Positions 1 to 5,532 of a stretch of 8,986 nucleotides of DNA are shown here, one piece after another. Origin of the DNA: Clostridiales bacterium (GTDB lineage: Bacteria > Bacillota > Clostridia > Lachnospirales > Cellulosilyticaceae). Position 1 is the stretch's first letter. Each line of letters opens with the position of its first letter. The stretch lies in assembly GCA_019418225.1 (NCBI GenBank), contig DYCF01000075.1, positions 1 through 8,986 on the forward strand, in the 5' to 3' direction. Made by a program: the position numbers and the translations under genes. The notes beneath the pieces are model-generated. The model saw only the letters and a list, made by a program, of their open reading frames with translations. It had not been told where the DNA came from and made no database searches.

Positions 1-32
1 TTTACAATTGCTATATCTATCGTAATTGTAAA
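1..32. repeat. Inverted repeat at the window edge
   Basis: TTTACAATT (1-9) is matched by AATTGTAAA (24-32). One G-T pair and one C-G pair extend the stem inward, giving about 11 pairs around a short AT-rich loop. There is no T tract to the right, so it is not a rightward terminator. Whether T residues follow on the left cannot be seen. It could be a leftward terminator for a gene outside the window or a regulator binding site. The half-site does not match an operator I can name. Confidence 0.4.
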
Positions 33-147
33 ACATATAAAACCACCACGAATCCCAAAAAAACACTTATAAGTAATATAACCCTATAACAAATTCATGT
101 AAATTAAAGCATTCTGTAATAGTTTAGTAACATAGTGACTTATATCA

Positions 148-177
148 CCGACAAAATATATTGTCAATTGGTATATT
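148..177 (+). promoter_or_regulatory. Candidate promoter of the riboswitch-transporter transcript
   Basis: A weak -35 CCGACA (148-153) is separated by 18 bp from a -10 TATATT (172-177). The predicted start near 184 falls just before the first riboswitch stem at 190, which fits the architecture of a leader RNA. The match to consensus is mediocre and the region is AT-rich, so other placements are possible. The stretch 33-147 shows no gene or other clear signal. Confidence 0.35.
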
Positions 178-187
178 TATTTCATCT

Positions 188-267
188 TCCTACTGGGCTG
201 ACGGATACGTAGAATTGACTACATGCACAGTAGCACACATCGTGTGATAGCCGACCGTCTGGGCAAG
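188..267 (+). promoter_or_regulatory. ZTP/ZMP riboswitch (pfl motif), divergent 5' half
   Basis: The 3' core GCCGACCGTCTGGGCA (250-265) matches the hallmark of the pfl/ZTP aptamer, where GCC (250-252) and GGGC (261-264) close the last hairpin. The 5' half has P1 CTACTG (190-195) with CAGTAG (228-233). The conserved CTGACGGA-like internal loop is at 198-205, and a short P2 GTAG (209-212) pairs with CTAC (219-222). The pseudoknot expected for this class can form: GACGG (200-204) with CCGTC (255-259). A linker hairpin CACAC/GTGTG (234-246) joins the halves. The usual GGGGAG-like segment after P2 is poorly kept, which lowers certainty. Known members sense ZTP or ZMP, purine intermediates that build up when 10-formyl-THF is short, and switch on purine, folate and formate genes. 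Here the aptamer sits directly before an OFA-family transporter. Confidence 0.75.
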
Positions 268-291
268 CTTTTGTTCAGATGGTCTTTTTTT
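253..291 (+). terminator. Intrinsic terminator forming the riboswitch expression platform
   Basis: GACCGTCTG (253-261) pairs with CAGATGGTC (276-284) with one G-U wobble. A small inner CAA/TTG stem (264-266/271-273) extends the hairpin, and seven T residues follow (285-291). The left arm is the same sequence that forms the aptamer's last hairpin and pseudoknot. Ligand-bound aptamer and terminator therefore exclude each other: bound RNA should read through and unbound RNA should terminate. Confidence 0.85.
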
Positions 292-361
292 ATTGCCATC
301 TCATAGCAAATGCTTCTTTATCAATTTTTGATAATCTCACGTATATGAAAGGAGTTTTTTT

Positions 362-1573
362 ATGAGAAATCGTTGGCTTATCGCACTTGCAGCTATTGGA
401 CTGCACATATCCATCGGTAGCGTGTATGCATGGAGCGTGCTCACGCGCCCTATCATGGTAGATATGGGATTTACCTTATCACAAACAACCTGGACTTTTT
501 CACTAGCCATTCTAATGCTTGGTCTATCTGCAGGTTTTCTTGGATCCTTTGCAGAGAAGATTGGTCCTAAAAAAAGCGGTCTCCTCGCCATGTTATTTTG
601 GGTGGCAGGTCTATTCGGTACAGCCTATGCACTTAGCATCCATAGCCTTACCTTACTATATCTATTCTACGGTATCATTGGCGGTATTGGACTAGGCATC
701 GGCTACATCACACCAGTTTCTACGCTCGTAAAATACTTTCCAAATCGTCCTGGATTTGCTACCGGATTAGCTATAATGGGATTCGGATTTGCCTCCCTTA
801 TTGCAGGTCCTCTTATGCAGTACCTTGTGGCTCATGTGGGCTTAGTAAATAATTTCATTATCCTTGGTATCACCTATCTTATAGTTATGAGTGCTTCTTC
901 CCTTTATTTGAAAGCACCTACTCCAAAAGAACCAACACGCTCTAATCAAGATAAATCTACCATGTACGTACATAATCACGGTATGCTAGCTAATGATGCT
1001 ATGAAAACATGGCAATTCAGTGCTCTATGGTGGGTCTTCTTTGTTAATATTACCTGCGGTATTGGGCTCCTATCTCTAGCATCCCCAATGGCACAAGAAA
1101 CCATTGGTATGACACCAACAGCTGCGGCCTCTCTAGTCGGTATTATTGGCATTTTCAATGGTGGTGGTCGCATTGTATGGTCCACTATCTCTGATTTCCT
1201 TGGGCGAGCACAAACTTATATATTATTCTTTATCATGGAAATCATTGCCTTCTATTTACTGTCCCAAACCAATAGTGCATTAACATTCCAGATTTTAATA
1301 CTCCTCATTATCACCTGTTACGGTGGAGGCTTCTCTTGTATGCCAGCATATCTTGCAGACCTTTATGGTATACGCCAACTCTCTACCATTCACGGCCGTA
1401 TCCTAACAGCTTGGGGCTTAGCCGGCATTGCTGGTCCCATGATTGTATCGTACTTTCACGAAGCCGGATATGGCTATTCCATGGCTTTAGTATGCTTTGC
1501 AGGTTTATTTGTATTAAATACAATAATTGCTATAGTCTTAAAAATGTATGGCAAGAGGGACCTTCACAGCTGA
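362..1573 (+). CDS. MFS transporter, oxalate/formate antiporter (OFA) family
   Basis: This 403-aa inner-membrane carrier has about 12 hydrophobic segments and a hydrophilic central loop at roughly 183-217. OFA-type sequence is recognisable in the first helix (residues 5-30, with SVYAWSVL), in the stretch GGIGLGIGYITPVSTLVKYF (107-126) followed by a GFATGLAIMGFGF block (131-143), in NGGGR (266-270) and in HGRILTAWGLAG (344-355). The MFS motif A loop appears as GSFAEKIGPKK (61-71), with Glu in place of the usual Asp. The family includes OxlT (oxalate/formate exchange) and YhjX (pyruvate-responsive); the substrate here cannot be read from sequence. OxlT's essential lysine in helix 11 is not evident, since the corresponding segment carries Arg346. 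The start is supported by AAAGGAG (348-354) seven bases before ATG. It is the only gene under the ZTP riboswitch, so a role in formate, oxalate or pyruvate movement linked to one-carbon status is inferred. Its base composition is less AT-rich than the right half of the window. Confidence 0.93.
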   Translation: MRNRWLIALAAIGLHISIGSVYAWSVLTRPIMVDMGFTLSQTTWTFSLAILMLGLSAGFLGSFAEKIGPKKSGLLAMLFWVAGLFGTAYALSIHSLTLLYLFYGIIGGIGLGIGYITPVSTLVKYFPNRPGFATGLAIMGFGFASLIAGPLMQYLVAHVGLVNNFIILGITYLIVMSASSLYLKAPTPKEPTRSNQDKSTMYVHNHGMLANDAMKTWQFSALWWVFFVNITCGIGLLSLASPMAQETIGMTPTAAASLVGIIGIFNGGGRIVWSTISDFLGRAQTYILFFIMEIIAFYLLSQTNSALTFQILILLIITCYGGGFSCMPAYLADLYGIRQLSTIHGRILTAWGLAGIAGPMIVSYFHEAGYGYSMALVCFAGLFVLNTIIAIVLKMYGKRDLHS

Positions 1574-1588
1574 CACCTACATTTAAAT

Positions 1589-1699
1589 ATGAAAAAAGGC
1601 CCGACTGTGAAGTCAGACCGTTTCTTCAAATACTTTTTCGAGAAGCGAGAGCTAGCGACGAAACCATCTATGCCTCACTTTGATATCAACTATATCATA
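1589..1699 (-). repeat. 111-bp repeat module, copy 1 (terminator plus dyad)
   Basis: This copy aligns without gaps to 3186-3296. The outer blocks are almost identical: the first 41 bases differ once and the last 36 differ four times. The middle (roughly 1630-1663) varies. Read on the - strand, it starts with a dyad TGATAT...ATATCA containing an extended -10-like TGATATAGT, continues with AAGTGAGGCATA, and ends with a U-tailed terminator. It overlaps the last five bases of the lipoprotein gene, including its stop. It could be a 3'-UTR terminator module, a small RNA gene or a MITE-like element. Confidence 0.7.
1592..1619 (-). terminator. Leftward intrinsic terminator of the lipoprotein gene
   Basis: On the - strand, GGTCTGAC (1619-1612) pairs with GTCGGGCC (1605-1598) through six Watson-Crick pairs and two G-U wobbles, around a six-base loop. 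Six T residues follow (1597-1592). On the + strand the two wobbles become C-A mismatches and no long T tract follows directly, so it should act mainly on leftward transcripts. It lies about 75 bp past the lipoprotein stop. No clear rightward terminator is visible for the transporter gene in the 121-bp convergent gap. Confidence 0.75.
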
Positions 1700-2990
1700 A
1701 AAAATCTACTTCGCCCTTATATGTATCACCCAAGTTTGAAATCTTCGCATCAGAGGCGATTCCTGCTAGTGCTGGCAAATACTTTCGATTCGCATCGTAT
1801 TTATAATAGATTGTATGTATATAAAGATTATGTGCATCTTGCGTGCTAAATCGCCACTCACCAATACCATCTTCATATTCAAATGTTACCAACACGCCAG
1901 GAACGCCATCATTCCATATATACGTATGGCTACCACTACGCATATTCTTTCTAGCTTTTAACTGTGCTTCAGAGATTGTGACAATGTCAACAAGATTAGC
2001 CCAGATTTCCCCCTTATGCTCAACAGGATATACTTCTATCATCTGCGAAATACCTGTAGGATCCTTATATATTTTAATATGCTCATTACCGGATGCTTCC
2101 TCAACGGCATCATTTAATACTCGATAATTGTAGTTATTAAAGCTTTCAAAATGACTATCCTTATTTAACCGATCTAATGAAGTAATATTAGGCACAATGT
2201 AATTAGCGATAATGTCCTCGATGCCCCGTTTGCCAATACCTCGCTCGCCATCCTCTCTAACCATCAAGGTAAGTACATATTGCGTATCAGGCTCATTATT
2301 TAAGGCAAAAGAAATATCATTCGCTACAAAGGTAGGATCGCCTTTAGTTTTCATGGTGCTCCAACGGCCATTAATAACCCTTTCCCCTTTGAAAGTACTA
2401 CCATCAATACTGGATATATCAAACATATCTTGATTCATATGTGACCATTTTTCCTGCAATGCAGAACGCACATAGCCTTGCTTTAATTCATGATAGGGTT
2501 TGCCCAAATATTGAGCACTTTGTTCATACGGATGATTATCCACAAATAAACTAGTATAAATAAAAGGATGATTAAATGTATACACCAATGTATTAGTATC
2601 TTTCACATCAGGAATAGGGACAGATTGTGTGCCACCTTTGAAAGCTGGAAACGGCAGTGTATAGGAAAGCCCGCCCTTATCAGTATGCATATGGACTTCG
2701 GTTACAGCATTATATTGGGCACGCCACATAGAATAGTTTAAATTTCTACGCTGCTCAGCATTCATCTCATCAACACGATATAGCAATCTAGTTGCATCAC
2801 TAATATCCGCAGCACTAGTAGCATTATATATTTTTTCACTAAGAATACTATCCATTAAATCATTCTTATAAAAATCAGCACTAGAATGCTTAACTTTTGC
2901 ATTATACCCAGGCAACTCATTAGCATTGCTGCAACCACTCAAACACAGTATAGCAATCAGACCACCGAATAACAAAGATTTTCTAAACAT
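1695..2990 (-). CDS. Putative lipoprotein of unknown function
   Basis: The 431-aa protein begins with a type II signal peptide: Arg3-Lys4, a hydrophobic core at 5-17, and lipobox LSGC with Cys20 as the predicted lipidated residue. It is therefore exported and anchored in a membrane. The mature part is soluble, mixed in charge and without further membrane segments; aromatic stretches such as YTFNHPFIYTSLFVDNHPYE suggest beta-rich structure. I do not recognise a domain and assign no function. The start is supported by GAGGAAA a few bases upstream on the - strand. It is transcribed alone: a palindrome and stacked terminators separate it from upstream genes, and its stop runs into repeat copy 1. 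A surface or envelope role is inferred only from the lipobox. Confidence 0.87.
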   Translation of the reverse strand: MFRKSLLFGGLIAILCLSGCSNANELPGYNAKVKHSSADFYKNDLMDSILSEKIYNATSAADISDATRLLYRVDEMNAEQRRNLNYSMWRAQYNAVTEVHMHTDKGGLSYTLPFPAFKGGTQSVPIPDVKDTNTLVYTFNHPFIYTSLFVDNHPYEQSAQYLGKPYHELKQGYVRSALQEKWSHMNQDMFDISSIDGSTFKGERVINGRWSTMKTKGDPTFVANDISFALNNEPDTQYVLTLMVREDGERGIGKRGIEDIIANYIVPNITSLDRLNKDSHFESFNNYNYRVLNDAVEEASGNEHIKIYKDPTGISQMIEVYPVEHKGEIWANLVDIVTISEAQLKARKNMRSGSHTYIWNDGVPGVLVTFEYEDGIGEWRFSTQDAHNLYIHTIYYKYDANRKYLPALAGIASDAKISNLGDTYKGEVDFL

Positions 2991-3035
2991 AAGATTTCCT
3001 CAATACACACTAACTATATTTTGTATATTGTAATG

Positions 3036-3063
3036 TATATATATAGTAATAAAATGATAACAA
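3036..3063 (-). promoter_or_regulatory. Candidate promoter of the lipoprotein gene
   Basis: On the - strand, TTGTTA (3063-3058) is followed after 16 bp by TATATA (3041-3036), giving a leader of roughly 40 bases before the ATG at 2990. The -35 box lies directly after the 42-bp palindrome and inside its T-rich flank, so the promoter and the leftward terminator touch. The region is very AT-rich, and TACAAT a little further downstream is an alternative -10. Confidence 0.35.
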
Positions 3064-3126
3064 AAGAGGTTCCTAATAGTCACCTAGGTGACTATTAGGA
3101 ACCTCTAATCTATTTACTTTTGTTAT
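3057..3126. repeat. Nested inverted repeat with a perfect 42-bp palindrome
   Basis: Bases 3065-3106 form a perfect palindrome with two 21-base arms and no spacer; the left arm begins AGAGGTTCCTAATAG and the centre is CCTAGG. A second inverted pair frames it: ATAACAAAAG (3057-3066) and CTTTTGTTAT (3117-3126), with about 10 unpaired bases on the right only. On the - strand the hairpin is followed by TTTTGTTATCATTTT, which resembles a terminator tail. On the + strand the tail is poor. It may be a leftward terminator or attenuator before the lipoprotein gene, a regulator binding site, or the remains of a small palindromic mobile element. Confidence 0.85.
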
Positions 3127-3185
3127 TAACAAGACTATATTGGGCTTGAGGCCTCTAAATGGGTCCAGCCTTTGCTAATCGTGGC

Positions 3186-3296
3186 ATGAAAAAAGGCCCG
3201 ACAGTGAAGTCAGACCGTTTCTTCAATATTAAAAATCAGAAGCGAAGTCTGGCGTCCAAACCATTTATGCCTCACTTTGATATAAATTATATCATA
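3186..3296 (-). repeat. 111-bp repeat module, copy 2 (terminator plus dyad)
   Basis: Same length as copy 1 and aligned without gaps. On the - strand it carries an extended -10-like TGATATAAT (3294-3286) inside a dyad, then AAAGTGAGGCATA, a variable middle, and a U-tailed terminator. It lies between the bidirectional terminator at 3299-3338 and the 42-bp palindrome. Any transcript starting at the -10-like box would be a discrete RNA of roughly 90 bases ending at the module's own terminator. The stretch 3127-3185 between the palindrome and this copy holds nothing I recognise. Confidence 0.7.
3189..3216 (-). terminator. Leftward intrinsic terminator within repeat copy 2
   Basis: On the - strand, GGTCTGAC (3216-3209) pairs with GTCGGGCC (3202-3195) with two G-U wobbles, followed by six T residues (3194-3189). 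It matches the terminator in copy 1 except for one loop base. It is the second of three successive leftward stop-like signals after the 162-aa gene. Confidence 0.72.
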
Positions 3297-3298
3297 TC

Positions 3299-3338
3299 AA
3301 AACACGGAAGGGAATTAGACAATTCTCTTCCGTGTTTT
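3299..3338. terminator. Strong bidirectional terminator
   Basis: An 18-bp stem (3299-3316 with 3321-3338) has one G-U pair and an AGAC loop. AAAA on one flank and TTTT on the other give a U tail in both directions. It begins three bases past the stop of the 162-aa gene, so it should end the leftward operon. Confidence 0.88.
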
Positions 3339-3341
3339 CAT

Positions 3342-3830
3342 TTATAAACCTTCATGGTGCATACGAATAGCATAAAACTCTTGAAATACAGAAGGTTGAT
3401 TCTCCATAAGTTCTCTCATAGAAAAGAGTCTACGTTTTCCTACACGTCTATCTAAAATGGCAAAAATACGTACAATTAGATTGTCACTAGATAGGCTTTT
3501 ATCAATATTTTGATTGTCAAATTCTTCAAAAGCCTGATAAAAACACCGCTGATCAAAAACGCCTAATTCTAATGCTGTATTGTCTATAAACGGAAATCCT
3601 TCATGCATTCTCTGTTCATATGTATCATCTTTAGGAAATAGATGGGCCTTCACATATTGATTCCAATAATTACCCTTTATAATTTCCTTCCCATTATATC
3701 TAATAGCCGCCCTGCCCTCATGATCAGGTGATTTACTATACGAGGTAGCAAAATATTGAATATGGCCTCGCAAACTAGGTGCTAAATATTCTGTTTCTAA
3801 CTTATGTCGTTTTCCGGACCATGTAGACAT
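3342..3830 (-). CDS. SF0329 family-like protein
   Basis: A 162-aa soluble protein with no signal peptide or membrane segment. The layout RGHIQYFATSY (21-31), EGRAAIRYNGKEI (38-50), then SLSSDNLIVRIFAILDRRVG (112-131) followed by KRRL resembles the conserved pattern of proteins named after Shigella SF0329. That family has no established biochemical function to my knowledge, and the assignment is from memory of the motif. The start ATG is supported by TAGGAG, spaced nine bases. The T-A-G of that site is also the stop codon of the small ORF just upstream, so translation of the two is probably coupled. It is the last gene of the leftward block, closed by the strong terminator at 3299-3338. Sitting next to restriction and KAP genes suggests an accessory locus but does not prove a defence role. 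Confidence 0.8.
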   Translation of the reverse strand: MSTWSGKRHKLETEYLAPSLRGHIQYFATSYSKSPDHEGRAAIRYNGKEIIKGNYWNQYVKAHLFPKDDTYEQRMHEGFPFIDNTALELGVFDQRCFYQAFEEFDNQNIDKSLSSDNLIVRIFAILDRRVGKRRLFSMRELMENQPSVFQEFYAIRMHHEGL

Positions 3831-3841
3831 ACTATTTACTC

Positions 3842-3991
3842 CTATCGGGCTACATGAGAGCCATTTGTTAAGCTTAATAGATCATCTAACTCTAATGCAT
3901 TATCTATTCTGTATTGCACTTCCTCTTTCATATTTTTCCCTTTTAAACACATAATCGAAATATACATTCTTATATCATCATTTTTGTACAT
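3842..3991 (-). CDS. Cryptic small ORF or gene remnant upstream of the SF0329-like gene
   Basis: A 49-codon frame reads MYKNDDIRMYISIMCLKGKN and goes on through KEEVQYRIDNALELDDLL to end in NGSHVAR. It is amphipathic and protein-like, not a random low-complexity read. The first ATG has no good ribosome binding site. An internal ATG at 3931 (residue 21, MKEEV) has AAAAGGGA at suitable spacing and would give 29 aa. The frame is closed upstream by TAA at 4015-4013. The stop TAG (3844-3842) overlaps the ribosome binding site of the next gene. It may be a leader peptide for translational coupling, a genuine small protein, or the 3' remnant of a decayed gene. I do not recognise it. A TATAAT at 4064-4059 could be a -10 for this pair, but no good -35 precedes it. 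Confidence 0.4.
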   Translation of the reverse strand: MYKNDDIRMYISIMCLKGKNMKEEVQYRIDNALELDDLLSLTNGSHVAR

Positions 3992-4099
3992 TCTTAGAGT
4001 ATCATTTACACCTTAAAGAGACTCTTACAAAATTAGTCTAAAATAAAATATAAAATTTATTATAACCCTGATACAACAAAAGCCTATCTAAATAAATAT

Positions 4100-5497
4100 T
4101 CAAATATCAAATTTAGCTTTTCCTGAGAATAGATTAATAATATTTAAAAGATTACCTCTTGTATTACTGTCAATATTAAAATAATTTAACATCAAATTAT
4201 CTATACTGTTCTTACTAGATAAGTAATTAATTTCATGATTAAATAATTCGTTGTAACAATACTCTAGTGCTCTCTCTAATAACTCTTCTCGTTCAGAAGA
4301 TAAATCTTGATTTGCTGATAAAATGAAAAACAATGCACTTCTTCTAAATCTATCTTTTTTTAATAGTCCTTTTATAATCTCATGTTTCTTTCCCGAAATA
4401 AAATCTTTAAATTCTTCCACAGAATAAAGCTTTAAAGCTAATAATATAGGGGTAAAAACGGCATATAAAGAGTCTAATTCCTCAGAAAAATCATTATTTT
4501 GATATATAGTATTTATATAGCTATGAAAGGCTATATTAACCTGTTGATTAAAACGTTGAATATCTCTTAGATTAAATTCAAAATATTTGGCACATGCTAT
4601 AGAAATATCATCAATACGGTCTGTCCCTGTTTTCTGCCATAGGTATTTATAATATTCATCTGTAGAAATAGTTGGTACTGTAAGTCTTAAATCTATAAAT
4701 CGATCTAAATACTTCCAACCATTGAAGCCATCTCCATAATATTGCTTTATACAGTATTGAAATTCACTTAAGTTTGTAGAAAGCACAAAAATTACTTTAT
4801 CATTATTAAAATAATGTTTTATTATCTCAAGTAGTTCAACAGCAAAACTAGGCCTACAGCGGTCAAGTTCATCTATAAATACAACTAATTTATCATATTG
4901 ACCCTCACATATATAATCTATAAAAGAGTCAACTTGATTATCCATTTGTTCTATAAATTCCAACTCTGAAAACCGCTCCTCATCATTAACTCCACATAGC
5001 TCTTTGGATCCTTTAAAAATCAATTCCGCATCAATCGGTGTAACCCCTTTAACAATATGTGAAGCACCTTTTAGTAGTGATTTTATAAAACTCGTCTCTT
5101 CTTTAAAATAATCAATTCCACCAAAAGTAAGTATCATGGTTCTTAGTAGAGTAAAAAAAGGATTATTAGACTTATCATGCTTCCAAGCATCATAATAAAA
5201 GGCTTTATATTTATGCCCTATAAAATTGTCTAATTTTGGAGATGTGCTATTTAATACAGTTTTAACATCACTAGTAATATTTTCACTAGCAGAATCTAAA
5301 AGCCATTTTACCTGATGAACAAAATGCGTTTTTCCACTACCCCATTCACCATCTATAGCTATAACTCCACCCTTCTCAATATTTAATAACATGTAGATAA
5401 AATTATGAATATGAGTATTTCTATTAAGAGTATTATTGATATAACTTTTACGTAAATTTTCTGCAGAAAAATCACTTGTATGCTTTTGTATATCCAT
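4100..5497 (-). CDS. KAP family P-loop NTPase
   Basis: The 465-aa protein is a STAND-like/KAP ATPase. Walker A is GEWGSGKT (50-57). A KAP-typical FYYDAWKHD follows (100-108), then Walker B VVFIDELDRCRP (205-216) and a sensor strand VIFVLSTN (235-242). YLDRFIDL (263-270) and RDIQRF (311-316) offer arginine candidates for finger or sensor-2 roles. Many KAP proteins carry membrane helices inserted between the Walker motifs; none is obvious here, so it is probably cytoplasmic. The C-terminal part (about 330-465) is helical and shows no known domain. The start is supported by AAGGGGG upstream. It begins 35 bp after the hsdR stop in the same direction, so cotranscription is very likely. KAP NTPases occur often in phage-defence islands; that this one works with HsdR is inference. 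No clear terminator follows, and the 108 bp up to the small ORF are very AT-rich. Confidence 0.9.
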   Translation of the reverse strand: MDIQKHTSDFSAENLRKSYINNTLNRNTHIHNFIYMLLNIEKGGVIAIDGEWGSGKTHFVHQVKWLLDSASENITSDVKTVLNSTSPKLDNFIGHKYKAFYYDAWKHDKSNNPFFTLLRTMILTFGGIDYFKEETSFIKSLLKGASHIVKGVTPIDAELIFKGSKELCGVNDEERFSELEFIEQMDNQVDSFIDYICEGQYDKLVVFIDELDRCRPSFAVELLEIIKHYFNNDKVIFVLSTNLSEFQYCIKQYYGDGFNGWKYLDRFIDLRLTVPTISTDEYYKYLWQKTGTDRIDDISIACAKYFEFNLRDIQRFNQQVNIAFHSYINTIYQNNDFSEELDSLYAVFTPILLALKLYSVEEFKDFISGKKHEIIKGLLKKDRFRRSALFFILSANQDLSSEREELLERALEYCYNELFNHEINYLSSKNSIDNLMLNYFNIDSNTRGNLLNIINLFSGKAKFDI

Positions 5498-5532
5498 ATA
5501 GACCCCCTTATATATGGCTGCTAGTAAAATAC

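Noticed and set aside
188..267. Tetrahydrofolate or SAM riboswitch as alternatives for the leader
   Set aside because: The 3' core GCCGACCGTCTGGGCA and the GACGG/CCGTC pseudoknot fit the ZTP/pfl class. The leader does not show the conserved cores I associate with THF or SAM aptamers.
1592..1619. Use of the repeat hairpin as the rightward terminator of the transporter gene
   Set aside because: On the + strand two stem pairs become C-A mismatches and the downstream bases GTTTCTTC are not a good U tail, so it is called leftward only.
1589..1849. Rightward frame of 86 codons beginning MKKGPTVKSDRFF
   Set aside because: It starts in repeat copy 1 over a leftward terminator, has no ribosome binding site, and runs antisense into the lipoprotein gene. 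The repeat-internal part is discussed as a finding, not annotated as a gene.
3065..3106. CRISPR or transposon end
   Set aside because: There is only one palindrome with no spaced direct repeats, no target-site duplication that can be recognised and no transposase in the window, so it is listed as an inverted repeat only.
3159..3347. Rightward frame of 62 codons across repeat copy 2
   Set aside because: No ribosome binding site. It spans the repeat terminator and the bidirectional terminator, and the shared peptide follows from the nucleotide repeat.
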